Part shown: in pieces, positions 46,678-59,594 of the stretch | Layout: every line of letters starts with the position of its first letter | Numbering within the stretch: position 1 is the stretch's first letter | From: Fusarium oxysporum f. sp. lycopersici 4287 | Lineage: Eukaryota; Ascomycota; Sordariomycetes; Hypocreales; Nectriaceae | Reading direction: 5' to 3' | NCBI RefSeq assembly: GCF_000149955.1 | Contig: NW_017264851.1 | Location: 90,102 to 154,101 of the forward strand | DNA length: 64,000 nt | The notes under the pieces: generated by a model | The model's database searches: none | Told to the model about the DNA's origin: nothing | What the model saw: the letters and a program-made list of their open reading frames with translations, nothing else | Made by a program: the position numbers and the translations under genes

Positions 46678-48007
46678 TTACAATAACGATTCATTCCATG
46701 GTACCCAATACTGATCATCCCATTCTGCGATACACTTAACCTTGGCCGGAGGATCTGGCTGCCACTCGATATGGTCTTCATCTGGATCCTGTTCTGAGAC
46801 AATATCCGACGTGAAGCCCATCTTTTCTTTAAGTTTTCTCCCCATTTCAAGTTTGTACTCAAGGTTGATGGATGGCACAACTGCAATCTTCCCATATCCG
46901 CGGTACCACATATCTTTGCAGAACAACTGTGGCTCACCCTGCGGGCATTCATTTCTTTTTGGGGCCCTGAAGCGCAGACCTTTAATAATTGGCTGAGCAC
47001 TAAACACTGCGGCGCCGTTCCAACAAGAGAATACTTGAAATGGCCGTTTCGCATCAAATCGGGCTCGAGTTTCTTTCGCATTCCAGAATAGCTCTGACGT
47101 GTTTCCCCAGTCACCATCAGGAACGTCCAGGAATGAGTCGCCGTTCATGGCCCGAGAGATCCAAACATCATAGAACCTTGGATTCTCGAGGTTCCAGTCC
47201 ATTGCGCAGGTCATATCAGCCGTAAGGGATTTCCTCTGGTATACAAGCTCAAGGATGTCATCTGGGCATGCTGTCACGTCGTTCGAGAAGATGATAGTGG
47301 TATCTTTGGTGACTTGATCGCGATGCTCGAACAAAGGTTGCAGCGCCAAGTTGCGCAACGCTGCGAGACTCGAAATGCGCTCAGTCTTGGTGGGGTCGAT
47401 GGGCGATGACTGAAAAACATAGGTTATCCCAAGAGCTTTAAGGTGAGATCTAAGGGCCGATAGAACGTCGCCAGTGCCGTCAGGAGAGTTGCCCTCAACG
47501 ATAGATAGCATGCAATGTTGAGGGCCAAGAAACTGGATGGCTTCTACGACACTCCCAATAAGACGAGGCAGGAGAATTAGATTTTCTCGTAGATCAAGAG
47601 CCAGATAATATCTGATAGTAGGGTTTGATGGCCCCGGCGAGCTGGCGAGAGAGTTGTATCGGGTTGCATTTATACGTGGACACTGGAAGCTTGGAAGCCC
47701 GGCTGACTGGTGGTAAAAGATGGCCTTGAGGTAGGCCGAGATGTTCGCTGCCGGAAGAACATCACCTGTTGATAAGGAAGTTACAAACTGTCTTCCAGAG
47801 TAGAATTGTTTCTCATTAGGAGAACTAAGAGAACATACCGTCTGATACAGTGATTCGTGAATCCTCCCTATGCAACTCGTCATGTAGGTGCTGACCTGTC
47901 GGCACGGAATAGTACGTAGCGAAATGGTGCTTTTGTGACCATAAGGACCAAGTAATTATAGCGAGAGCTACGAGTGGTATCGCCAGCAGCTGTAGTTTCA
48001 CAGGCAT
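46678..48007 (-). CDS. GT69 alpha-mannosyltransferase (CAP59/CMT1-like), type II membrane protein
   Basis: Two exons, 47839-48007 and 46678-47765, give 418 residues. A short cytosolic N-terminus precedes one membrane anchor (about residues 4-24, LLAIPLVALAIITWSLW), as in Golgi glycosyltransferases. The catalytic domain shows YYLALDLRENLILLPRLIGS, CMLSIVEGNSPDGT, then FSNDVTACPDDILEL and AMDWN as the acidic metal/donor region. CWNGAAVFSA and LFCKDMWYRGYG are family signatures near the C-terminus. Relatives act in fungal glycan or capsule synthesis, adding mannose to lipid- or protein-linked acceptors. The frame is intact. It converges on no neighbour; about 1.1 kb separates it from the HET gene. 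Confidence 0.87.
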
Positions 48008-49124
48008 GGTAGGACTACCGAGGCAGGATCGAATCCAGAGAATGGTTATTCCACAGGGAGCAAGGCTTAAGTTTGTAAGTTAACATTATCAGATACCTCA
48101 ATGAGATAGATCAAGGCAGCACCTTAAAAATAACACCTTAATTCTTTTACACCCCACGGCAGTATAAGAAGGCAATAGATGACCTTTTTTATCATTCAAA
48201 TGTTCTCGACCCCCACCCTTTGCGCAAAGGCAAGGAGAGACAATTACGCGCGGCCTCAATCAATTCCCCATACGTAAGAGCGTCGTCATGCTACTCACTA
48301 CTAGTGCCTGGCGTCGTTAAAGCTACTACGAGACAGCCACTCGGACTAACGAGCGCGTCAGACTTGAGGGATAAATTCAAGCCACGAAGTTCGTCATTGC
48401 TGGTTGGCAAATAATTTTATTGTTAGGGTCAACGTTGCTCATCATCGATGACTAGCCTTTTCGAGTTTTCTATTAACAGTTCATATGGTAGCTTTGGCCC
48501 CAGAGCGTGACGCCTCCAGGTACTGGGGACTCATCTACATTCGCTCAGAAGTTAAACCTCAAATGAAAGGATATGGCTGATATACCTCGATCTGTTCGGG
48601 TGACGTAGCAGCCTGGCTTCGGTACAGCCCCAGAGAAGTAGGCATAATATGATGAACGGCAAAATCCAGTAAATGGAAGTAATTGGCCTACATCGATTTG
48701 AGAGCGCCTATAATACCTCAAAGAGTGGACATTTCACGGTCTGCTACGAGCTACCCATACTAAGTAACAAGAAATGGGAACCCAAATGGAGAACCTGCGA
48801 CACCATGGCAGTTGATGGCAGCAGTGTCACTAATCTGACTCCAGCCCATCTCCCAACAAGTCATGCGAAATGCTCAACGGCGAAATTTTGCGTTGCCCTG
48901 TGATATCCACACTTTATACAACCCAATCCCAGGCCTGACGACCAGCTTTTAACTTGATATCAATGCGGCTAAACCTCCTCTAAAGCACTATATCCCTTAA
49001 GGCGATAACTCTTCTAGTGCCTCTATGCTGCAGCCCAGCGTCGATGATCATCTGATTTACCCCGCATCAGCCATGCGCAGATTTTCTGGCCTGTCTGCCA
49101 ATTCTCTCTAATTTCATTATCAAG
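48008..49124. other. Intergenic region between GT69 and HET genes
   Basis: Divergent promoters expected. The frames 48220-48414 and 48673-48903 show no features. Confidence 0.4.
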
Positions 49125-50947
49125 ATGAGGCTCTTAAATATTCATAACTGGACGCTGAAAGAATTTATATCTGATAACGAAGTACCGCCCTATGCTATAT
49201 TATCGCATACTTGGGACGAAAATGAGGTCAATTTCCAGCAGTGGGAGAGTATGGCCACCTCGAGTATCATGGTCGCAGACATCAACAAGATGGAAGGTTA
49301 CCAGAAAATCAAGAAGTTCGGCCAGGAAGCAGCTAACAATGGGTTCGACTGGGTGTGGGTCGATACGTATGCTCATCCGTACTCCTTAGTCCAAGTCATT
49401 AACTAAACCGTCATTCAAGGTGCTGTATCGATAAAAAGAGTAGCGCTGAGCTGAGTGAGGCTATTAACGCAATGTTCCGGTGGTACAGGAACGCTCAAGT
49501 ATGTTATGTTTACTTGCAAGATGTTCTCTGGTCTACAGATGAAAGAACTATTGGCGAACGATTACTCCCCTCCCGCTGGTTTACCCGAGGATGGACGTTA
49601 CAGGAGCTAGTTGCCCCTCTTGAAGTTGACTTTTACTCCACTGACTGGAAAAAGATCGGGACTAAAGACGATCTTTGTGGCCCACTTTCGTCTATCACTG
49701 GAATAGATGAGCATATTCTTAAAGGTGGAGATTTGGACAGTGTCAGCGTGGCAAGGAGGATGTCTTGGGCTTCTGGCCGGAACACTTCCCGCATAGAAGA
49801 CACTGCCTACTGCTTATTAGGTATCTTCGACGTTAATATTCCTCTTATATACGGGGAAGGCCGGAAAGCTTTTCAAAGGCTTCAGGTAGCTATCATGAAC
49901 ACCACACACGACCAATCCTTGTTTGCATGGGGTAACCTCGTTACATGCCCCGCTGAACTGATCGATAAAAGTCAGCAACTGGGCACAAAGCCCATCCCAT
50001 GGAAGGCCCCCCATGACAGGCAACCACTCCTGGGGCTCTTTGCTGATTCTCCAGCCGATTTCAAGGAATCCGCTGACATATGGCCGGTGGACCATGGGTA
50101 TGCACACCATCATGGCCGACGAAACCCACCAGCTATGGTTAATAAAGGTGTCCTCATCAACCTTGTAATCTACAAGGAGTTTGCCTCTGTTGTATACTGG
50201 GACGATCCAGCCATTACTCAACCTCACAACCTCGAGCTTGCTGTTCTGCTCTGTCGTTTCGGAAGCAAAGGAAGCAAGCTTATCGGGCTGGTTTTATACT
50301 CTTGGGGAGACGACTATTACTCGCGCACGAACGAAATTGTACCTGTGGATTTGTTTGTGAGCCATATGCGCTTCAAAGCTTGGACACGTCAACGCCACCT
50401 TCTACCCTTCAGACCATTTCAACTTTGCAATGGTGACATTCTGTTCCGACGCTGGATGTCCCCAATCAACACCAGTTGGGTAGAAAGGCCGAACACAGCC
50501 AGCGGTCCGGCGTGGCGTCAAAGATGCGGCGACAGGGTTCTCCGCATTGAGAGAGATGCCGATGGCGACGAAGAAGAATCTTTCATGTTTAAGATAAGCA
50601 AGACTAAAGGGTTTGCCGTTACTTTCAAGAGGACTACTAAATCCTTTGGCCCTATAGGGCCACTTTTGATTGGTGTTTCTCCTTTTACATCTGGGGGAGC
50701 AAATGCTATTATGCATAAGGCCAAGGGCAATATCCTAGTCGACCGGGTAGCGAAACATGGTAAGCCATTCGATAATCCAGCATACAGCCATATCATGGAG
50801 CAGCCAATTGCAACTTGGGACATAAAGATTGAAGACCTCCCTAGTATGTACGTCAAGGTTGAAAGAATGCCGCTGGATAGTGGAAAGGGTGGAGCGGTTG
50901 ATGTGGTAGATTTCATAATTCAAGCGGATGGGCCATTAGCGAAATAG
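49125..50947 (+). CDS. HET-domain (heterokaryon incompatibility) protein
   Basis: Two exons, 49125-49366 and 49420-50947, give 589 residues. The intron lies inside the HET domain; its removal yields WVDTCCIDKKSSAELSEAIN. The domain begins right at the N-terminus (MRLLNIHNW, YAILSHTWDENEVNF) and continues with MFRWYRNAQVCYVYLQDV and RWFTRGWTLQELVAP, reaching SWASGRNTSRIEDTAYCLLG. About 300 unclassified residues follow with no NACHT, ankyrin or WD repeats. HET proteins trigger cell death when incompatible hyphae fuse; the domain shares TIR-like ancestry. HET genes are often numerous and polymorphic in accessory regions. Partner and allele class cannot be read here. Confidence 0.9.
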
Positions 50948-51540
50948 ATAGTGGTTATTGTATCTTACTAAAGATTAATTTAAGATTTATTCTTGAATAC
51001 CTTAGTCTTTTAACTAAGATATATTATTATATACCTCTTAGCTATATTTAAATTATATTTATTAGTCTTTGCTTAGATTTTAGCTTATTAGTTATTAATA
51101 AAACTTTATTTTATTAATTAAGCCTAATATATATTAAATTTACTATAAAGAGATATAATAATTTAATAATAATTAATACCTTATTTCATATAATGTATTT
51201 ATTATAAACCTAAGTATAACTTAATTTATTTATAATTAGCAATTAATTATTATAATAAATAAATTTAAATAATATATTAAAAATATTACCTTTTTAGTTT
51301 TTATTTTTAATAATTATATATACTTTACTTATATTAAATAGTTATTTATAATATAATAACTTAAGAAGTATGTATTTTATATAGTAATTAATTTTATTTT
51401 ATATATATATATAAAATAATAAATTTTCTTATAGTTTTATATATATTTAAACTTTTAAGCTTTAAAATACTAAAAATAGTATAAATAGACATTATTAAAT
51501 ATTTAAATTTAATTTATATCTCTAGTTCTAGGCCAGGCTG
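50948..51540. repeat. Extremely AT-rich tract
   Basis: Almost 600 bases composed largely of A and T in TAATTA, TATA and TTTAAATT words, with very few G/C, abruptly bounded by normal sequence on both sides. It starts right after the HET stop codon. This is the appearance of a heavily RIP-mutated repeat or an AT-isochore island. No coding capacity. Confidence 0.75.
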
Positions 51541-51705
51541 GATTCCATGTAATCCTAATCAACATAAACGATTACCTAATTAGAAATTATTATGGGGCCC
51601 CTTCTTTTCCCAGACCTGCGGCTATAAGAGGGGCTGACTCCCCCACACCATCTCCAACGTGCCCAATCTTGAACCAGTAAAAGCTAAAATCTTTCAAGTT
51701 CTGCC

Positions 51706-53327
51706 ATGCCCACGGACGCCCCTGCCACCCGGCGACAGGCTACGTCGCCTAATAACGAGTCCCTGAGGCTCAAGAAAAGGGAGTCAGACCGCAAGGCCCA
51801 GCGCATCTCACGCGAGAGGACCAAGAGCCGCATCGCCTATCTCGAGGATCTTGTTCAGAAGCTGAGCAGCGGAGATGATAACGGCAAGACCTTATCATTA
51901 ATGGCCCAACTGTCAGAGGTAACGGAGCAGCGGGACTCGCTGGTTCGCTTTCTTGATTCCACATCCTCGTCCTTGACTAAGCGTCTCTCCGATGCGAAGA
52001 ACTGGGAGAGCAGGACTTCACCCGAGGAGCAGCCTCAAGTACAGCCAAGCGTATCTGGTACTATTTACAGGGAATTTCCTGTGTTGCTACCGGACTTGGT
52101 GGAGACTTTTCCGGCCGACAATGAGCTTGGTCTGTTTTCGCCTGACTTCGCTAGGACCCTCCCGACCCCAAAGGACACATCATTAGACGGCGACCAGACA
52201 TGTATAAACCAAGAGTTCGGGACAGAGCAAGATCGTCTCCTGCCTCCAGCTACGTACAGTGTATCGCATGGCTACTCCGTTGTTAACGCGATTCCAGCCG
52301 CGTCAGCGTCAGCATCAGATCAGAAATCCCATTGCGATTGCACTTCCTCAGAAACAAGGCGGCTCTCGGATGGATCAGTGGTTAGCCGAAACATATGGCA
52401 AGCGGGCAACCAGGCCTTAAAAGACCCTTCACTCCTATCGGCCTCGATGCTTGAGCTAGAACACAACGCCAGTGATGATGTCCCAATACGCGTTGTGCTT
52501 TATGGCTGGGATCATCTTGCGCAGTCGGGGAAAATGACATTACTTTGGAAGAGGATTCGGCACCTCGACGAGATTTGCTTTTCTGCTTGTGGCCAGGTAG
52601 AGCGTCTTGCCGTGATTCACATGGTTCACCGCTACATGCGCGCCTACTCCAACCCAACATCAGCCAACACAACCATTTTGCCGCGATGGTATATGAAATC
52701 GTTTGTCTCAACCCCCTTCCACTTCACTCACTACCTAACTGGGTTGCCCAAGTACGTCATCACAGGATAGCTCTGGCCATCCGGCCGTTGACTACCTTGC
52801 CTGGTAAGACTCAGATCAAGCCTTTATGGGCGTAGCATCGAGAGCTTATAGTAATCAACAGGCCGTCCCTACGCCGTCAATTTATAGACTACCCGCATCG
52901 ATACTGTAGTAACCTATTCTGGCACATGTTTGGTGAGCACCTGCGGATCTCATGGCCCTACGAATTCCGTGATGCATATATCATCAACGTAGGGCTCGGT
53001 AGGTATAGCCTTTCGTCCCTATTCAGGGACACAATCTCCAATCTCGGCTCTTGGGCCATGCATTCGGATTTCTTTTACCATTTCCCTGCACTTGCTCAGG
53101 ACGTGCCCAAGTTCCAGCAAGATAGTCTTCCCGTTACTATTCATTCTTTGCGTTTTCAGCCCAACTCATTAGGGTACCTGTCTCAAAGTCGAACTCCGTC
53201 ACATCAGGGCACTCTTAAGGATGCGCGTGGCACAATTTCTGATGCTTCTAAGGATGGTGAGGACGATCAGGGATGGAGTTGCGATCCTAACTCCGGGCAT
53301 TATAACTGGTTTTTGGACGACCTTTAG
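51706..53327 (+). pseudogene. bZIP transcription factor with DUF3425 domain, frameshifted
   Basis: The frame from ATG 51706 has a bZIP basic region at residues 21-45 (LKKRESDRKAQRISRERTKS) and a short zipper (IAYLEDLVQKL). DUF3425 starts near residue 262 (VVLYGWDHLAQSGK) and reaches VHRYMRAY and LPRWYM. The conserved continuation (PLPLHSLPNWVAQ) is in the neighbouring frame; a perfect gtacgt donor then follows at 52752, and the acceptor at 52835 leads in phase to HRELIVINRPSL, NLFWHMFGEHLRISWP and the stop at 53325-53327. Thus a one-base loss (or two-base gain) lies at about 52690-52715. Uncorrected, the protein ends at 52770 without the DUF3425 core. It could be a sequencing indel. It converges on the P450 with a 179-base gap. 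Confidence 0.72.
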
Positions 53328-53506
53328 CCTCAATATTTACTTTATATTCAAATTCTCTGAATACCACAGTCTGGCGAATGTTTAATTATCAAGCCGTGTT
53401 TCTTTTTCTTCTTGACTAGGTATTTAACAACGAGAGAAGTCACACCATGGTATAAAATGGAGTTGCGAATTGCTGTCCTGAGTAATCGGTTACTCATCCC
53501 TCCAAA

Positions 53507-55551
53507 CTAATTTGGCAGCTCCCCGTTCTTCCGGGTTTCAAAGATCATTTCAAGCTTTGGGCAGAGAAGTGTAAACCCGTCTGCCAACCCGTCTTGAAAT
53601 AGCTCGGATGTTTGGTCCGGAGCAAAGCGGAGGTCAAATTTGGAGACGATATGCGACAAAACATGCCTAATTTCAAAAAGCCCAAGTTGCTTTCCAGCAC
53701 AAGAGTAACGCCCTGTGCATTAAGTCAGACCAGACAAGACAAGAAAATGTATTGTCAGATAAAATGGCTTTTCTGTAGGGACTCACCAATGGAGAAGGGG
53801 GCAAAAGCCGAAGCGTCGCGGACGAGTTCGGGCTGCGTTGTCCATCGCTCGGGAATAAAGTTGTTGGGGCGCACAAAGCATCTTTCGTCTGGCCACACGC
53901 ACGCATGGTCAGCTGTGTCCCGAGATAGGTTTGCCCAAACGGTGGTGATCACTACCTACCCCGGTTCAATGTGTAGGTCGGTGTTTGGACAATCATATTT
54001 CCTGGGATAAATGTTCCGCTGATTTGCAGGCCTTGCGGAGGTGTGATTCTCTGCAGACCTGAGGGAATAGCTGGGTAAAGGCGCATTGTCTCATCGATGA
54101 CAGCCTGCAGGTATTTAAGTTTGGCAAGAGCGCTGTGGCTATGAGTATCCTCTGGCTTCAGGAGATCGTCAACTTCTGTTCGAAGCTTCCGGTAGACATC
54201 GGGATGACGGGACAGCTCAAACAGGGCACAGGTGAGGCTTGTGGAAGTAGTGTCGCTGTGTAATGTAAATGGATCAGTTCTCCATCATGCCTTGACACAT
54301 CCTTCACTCCAAAACATACCTCCCTGCAACTACAATAAGGTGGGCATCGCCCAGGAGGTTGAGTTCGTCTTGCTTCGTGTGGACTGACTGTTCTCTGTAC
54401 GCACCAAGGAGCCAGGAAAATAAGTCAGGAAGGTCTGGCTCATTCTGCTATCTGGTCAGAGGAGAACGGGTGGATACTACTGGAGGAACGGTATTACCTT
54501 TGCCCTCTGATCCACATGTGTTCTTAGCCATTTCAGAAAGTTTGCAATCTGGTAGTTTAAGATAGGTATGCTCTTTATGAGTAGATAGAGCCACGAGGAT
54601 CGAGCAATCTGAGTGCCCCATAAGGTGGATGTCTGTGTCAGATCCATGTAATAGTGCCTGACTCCGTCATTAAGCATATTGAAGCTCTTCCCAAATGCAA
54701 GATCACCCATGACGTCGAATCCGTAGAAGTTGCACCATTCCGTAATGTCCACCGGTTTGCCACATCTCTTTTGTAGCTGACTGATTAACAAATGCGTGTA
54801 TTTTTCCACTCTTGGCTCGTAATCGCGCATAGCTTTTGGAATGATTAGTCTGACATTGAAAATTCGGGAGACGAACTTCATACCTTTTGCACTAAGGCCC
54901 CTGTCCCATACTTTCCTTCTGTGTGCATGCTCCTGCTTGTCTCTCGAGGCATGCAACGATATTGAAGGCACAAAAACATTATACCAAGGGCCCTTTAGAC
55001 AAGGTGACGAATTCTGGTAAATTGCAGCCACAGCACTTGGTGATGCAATGGACATTTCAGATGGACCTTGAATAATAGCAGGGGTTAGCATCGCATTGAT
55101 ATACAGCTAAGAGGTAAATACCCAGTCTCACAAAATCGCCATAGGTATTGTGTAGCTTTTGCATTTCCGAGAACATGTGAAACTTCTTCATAGACATCGA
55201 TACAGCGTACAACGAAGATATGGGAGCAAAGGTAGGACCAGGGAATCGGCGCAAAGCATGAAAGAAGAATCTGAAGATGACCATGCTGCCGTATATCCCA
55301 GCTATGAAGGTTGCCAGGAGGGCAGAAGCAGTATACCAGGCACTGAGAAGGCTCTGGTGATCCAGGTCACGATGATAGGCTATGAGGGTGAAAATGAATG
55401 CATAGATAAGACCAAAGAAAGCGATTATACGGTGAACGGCAACATCCCATTCGCCGATCCGAAATATAGCGAGGTGAGTAGCGACACCACAGAAAGCGAC
55501 AACAACCAGGACAGGAAAGCTGTCGAGTTGAATAGCGCTAAGATTCATCAT
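53507..55551 (-). CDS. Cytochrome P450 with multi-span N-terminus (tryprostatin-hydroxylase-like group)
   Basis: Six exons: 55122-55551, 54498-55066, 54320-54447, 53960-54255, 53787-53888 and 53507-53712, closing to 576 residues. Start: the first ATG of the tandem ATGATG at 55551. Three N-terminal membrane segments precede RRFPGP. The I-helix oxygen site is AGSDTTSTS (split by an intron), the K-helix ExxR is DETMRL, PERW follows, and the heme loop is FAPFSIGRYSCAGKQ, spliced so that Gly-Arg spans the junction; the proximal Cys is present. It is an ER monooxygenase requiring CPR. This architecture is frequent in fungal secondary-metabolite P450s; substrate not predictable. Intact, in contrast to the bZIP gene beside it. 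Confidence 0.9.
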
Positions 55552-58500
55552 AGAGAAGGTGATAATGGTAGTCAAAAAGAAGTAATTGTCAGTGTTATCA
55601 CTCGCACAGGTCAAAAGATATGAGCACTCTCTATACTATAGCTATTTTAATGTAGAAGGTTGACATCTGACCCTTTGACTCAGGGTCAAGAGTAGTACCC
55701 CACATGATATTCGCTCACTTATGCAGCTGTGCTATGCAAGATATGTTGGACTGCCTTGTCTGTCCCAACACGTTTGACGATCCTGAGTCAGTCGGCCCTG
55801 AGTAAGTCGACCACACACAGGCCCCCATACGGCATAACTGAGGGGCAGAACTGAATTGGGCGATATACAAAGACCGGATCGACGACTTTAGGCCTGAGGA
55901 ATGAAATGATGTGATGTTCCAGGCTTTTGGCAAAGTTCACACATACATAACTACAGATGGAGGGCAAGTCTATAAACAGTAATTTCTTGTAAACAACTTG
56001 CCATCAGTGCCTTAGTCTAGGCGTTCAAGGATGCCCTATTGTCGGCGGGTTATTAATAATCTCTCTCTACTGTTCCGTAGATTTGTGATGGCATCTACTA
56101 CCCCAGATTACACTACCCCATACCCCGCGTTTGGCTGATGCGCGTTGACTCAGGAATCGCTGCCTCAGCGTTTTGAGCTAATTCCTTAACTATGGATCCT
56201 GCTAACCCTTAGCATCTAGGATTGACAGTGAGCCAGAACTGGTATAGTTAGATTTCTAAACAGGCAAACTGGTTTATCTTAGGTTTATATTTACCGATAA
56301 GAACAACCCCACCTTTTTATCTTCCCACTTCTGTCGTCCTACTGAAGAATTTTATAGAATGGTGTAATTACGAGTTACCCGAGGTAACTATGTCAGTAAT
56401 ATCTGAGCGACAGCCTGAGCAATGATTGCACGGTCCTAAATCTACAGCAAACTTGCTGTTGCTATCGATCGTACTGTACCCCTTAAGCGGTACCGCCATG
56501 CGTTTTGGGTGAGGAGGGTTGGCCATAATGGCTGAAATAAGCTATAAACGGCGCTGAGAGTACTTAAGAAGATAAAGCGGGGTAGGAACATGATTCGGGC
56601 TTTACAGATGTTTATAGTTGAGATTGAATGCGTGTGATCTCAAGATTAGGCTCGCACGGTGAAGCAGGAATACGACCAACTGCGGCAGTCGAATGGTTAG
56701 TTATATGACAGCCACAACTGCAACACCTCTGCTACCAGAGTGATAGGGATTGTGAATGTGACGCAATAGGGCACATAGGATCTTGGGTATTTAAAGACCA
56801 ACAGTTCATCGAAGATGCTGCAGTACGAAGCATAGAAAAAGGAAGTTATTAGTATTTTGGGAGATTAAATTGGCAAGGTTTGGACTTTGAGATTATATAT
56901 AGGGAGGCTACAGGAGTCATTTGAGCTTGCCAGAGCCTTGCAAAATCTGCATTTTTCAAAGGCAAGCTAGGTCCCGGCCTAAATAGCGCATCGTACCAAG
57001 ACACTGACGGTTAGGTCTAGGTCCATCCACTAATGCCTATTCCCCTCTTTGCCATCGCTGAGTTCTTCTACGACAATTGTTCCAGTCACGAATCTTTTCA
57101 ATTGGGTCTTGAAGAACTCGTTGATATCTTTCACGAGCTCAAGAACGTCAAGAATCACGAACAAAGCTATGTTGACCTGTTACCTAGATCATGCATCTCT
57201 AAAACTGCGGAAATGCTCAACAATGGCGTGAAGTCATGCGAGAACCGCTCGTACACAGTGCGTGGAGCTTTGACTTGAATCAATCGACTTACGGTTTCGT
57301 TTAGCTATTTCTCAAGTTACAAATAGCCATCTGAGACTAATACCCAATTATGAAGTGCAACACGTCGTAGGATCGATGCCATTGTTGGGTCCCGCGCCCA
57401 GCGTCGTTTCTTGTGCCACTTTTCGCTTACCATCATCACCGAAAAGAACCTTTCTGCGGCAGCGGAAGCCGCCGGATCTTGTTCTCCTCGACAGTTTAGG
57501 CTTTTCAAGGACCGGGGAGACGTCAGTACACGTGTACATCATGTATTTAAACCTCTAGCTCGTAGAAATAGCAGAAGTAGCAGCTCAATAAAATCAAAGC
57601 GGCAGTTTAATTACTTACAGAATGGCGGATTCTGTTATTTCAGGACTGAGTCAAAAATTGAATCATGGGATGAGCTGAACGCCCGACAACAGTGGGTGCT
57701 CAGGTCAGGAGATGTCTTATAACAATACGGCATAGAGGCGACAGCGACCTCTCGAGAAGAGAGTCGTCCTCTAACCTCTAGGTACATCCGGTCTGCCAGC
57801 CCGGTTATCTTCAGAGGGCGTGGTTTAAGCCGTAGTGGGGGTAACTCTTCCATTATCCTTAGAAGACCCCCCTTCAAGAGTCAGTGCAGAAGAACGTTTT
57901 CTCCGATGGCGATTATCCAAATATCTTGCTCTAGAACGGTGGCTCATGGAAACCCGGCGATAGCTGTGACGTCGAACGAACCATTTTTACATGTCACGAA
58001 CGGGTCTCCGTTTAGCTTGCTTGCTTTCCTCATTACCTAGCCAGGTGGGCAAAGATGACTGAGAGTTGGCCAGGGACAGACGGGATATCCAGTCACGCCG
58101 GTCTACGGGTTGCTCGGGGGATGATGCTGGCTGGACCTAGCGATGAGTAGCTCAATTCTACTCCTTTTCGTCGATACCATCCGCCCAAAGAACATAGCAA
58201 ACCCTCTGGGAGCCTTTCGCGATGGTGGGATCTTCAGCAATTTTTGGGGTCTACTAGACGTCAATGCACTTTGCTAAACACGACAGGATTAACTAGCCAT
58301 CGGTCTCCGAAGAAGCAGCAGGGCCAAATCTAATGACTATGACGCAATCGAATCCTGACGTTAGTGGAGTTGAATTGCTGTTGATCATTAATATACTCAA
58401 TATGTAAAAATACACTGAGTGGCTCCGTGCCCCTGATAACTGCTAGCAAGTCTTCGAAGCAGCACGAAATGTCCATAGTAGCCTTGGTCTTGGCATGACT

Positions 58501-59594
58501 GAATAACATCTTAGTTATCGCCGGATACATGTGAGAGCTGGGAAAGCAGTTGAGCGATTTTCCTCCAGCCTGGGTATCTGCCGCGTTATCGAACCGGTCA
58601 GGGCAGCAATTATTCCCGGTGGAGGATGCAAGTGACAGAGAGAGTTACCATGTATTGACAAGCACGCTTAAACGGACAGGTGACTGCGCAGACCACTGCG
58701 CTTACATGGTCGATTTCTTCCATCCTCCGCTAAGCCTTCAGATGAGTCGCTCAGGCGATCACGAGACTAGTCACTCTTTTAGGTCACATTAAGTTAGGCA
58801 ACCATTTAGGGGATTATAACTTTCATCTACCTGAAAACGGGGCTTGCTTCAATAAAGCCAAAATAAATAACTGCCTATCTAGCATGGGGCACTATTAGCC
58901 TCCTTTCTGCACTACAAAATCTTATTGTAATTATAACCCTGTTTCAGCCACAAAGTTTCTAGCATCTGACTCCTACCGGAAACTGGAAGGATGGATTCAT
59001 ATCCTTACTTGGACCCCGCGCGCTGAATCCTTTACAACTGATTGATTTGCTCCCGATGTTCCGGTCCCTCGGAGCCATGGATCCATGCCTTCATCCTCCT
59101 CGTTCGAGAATTTGACGAACTACCACATTCGTCTCATCTCGAACATAATTTGGGCTGATGTACTCTGAGACAAGGCGTAGATTGCGAGTTGTAAGATCAA
59201 CGCTCCTACGCTGTTTGCGCAGCTAAATAGGCTAAAAGCCTAGTCTTGCCACATCTTGATTCTTGGTTTCAACTTTTACAGGAGTTAACCGCCGGTTTTC
59301 TGAATAGAGCTATTCCTGTAAAAGCGAATGTAATGGAGGCTGGGGAAATCCTGGCAATTTCAGTGCACTTGCCTTGCAACGTAGGGAATAGGAAGTAGGC
59401 TGCGAACACATGAGAATAGAAACCGACTTGTCCATCATGAGATAACTTTGGCCACTTACAAAAGACAAATGTATTTAAGCAGGGCTTCACTCTCAACATT
59501 GGAAACCTCTCATCATTGCATCACTGCATTCTCTTCTACATCCGACTTTCAACAAGTTATTGACAGCCAAACAATCTCCTTGCCATCACTCATC
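55552..59594. other. Long gene-poor stretch (4 kb)
   Basis: An open frame at 57033-57278 starts at an ATG and gives 81 residues without recognisable features; frames at 57411-57722 and 58550-58792 likewise. A motif close to the MITE terminal repeat lies at 56478-56497. No gene is supported. Confidence 0.4.
56478..56497. repeat. Solo sequence resembling the MITE inverted repeat
   Basis: The sequence CCCCTTAAGCGGTACCGCC is close to the left repeat at 41189 (TCCCTTTAAGCGGTACAGCC). I find no inverted partner nearby, so it would be a broken or related element end. Confidence 0.35.

Noticed and set aside
52752..52835. Alternative 32-nt intron (52804-52835) in the bZIP gene
   Set aside because: Too short for a fungal intron; the gtacgt donor at 52752 gives 84 nt and closes in phase.
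57033..57278. 81-codon plus-strand frame with ATG
   Set aside because: Looks protein-like but has no identifiable feature or splice partner.
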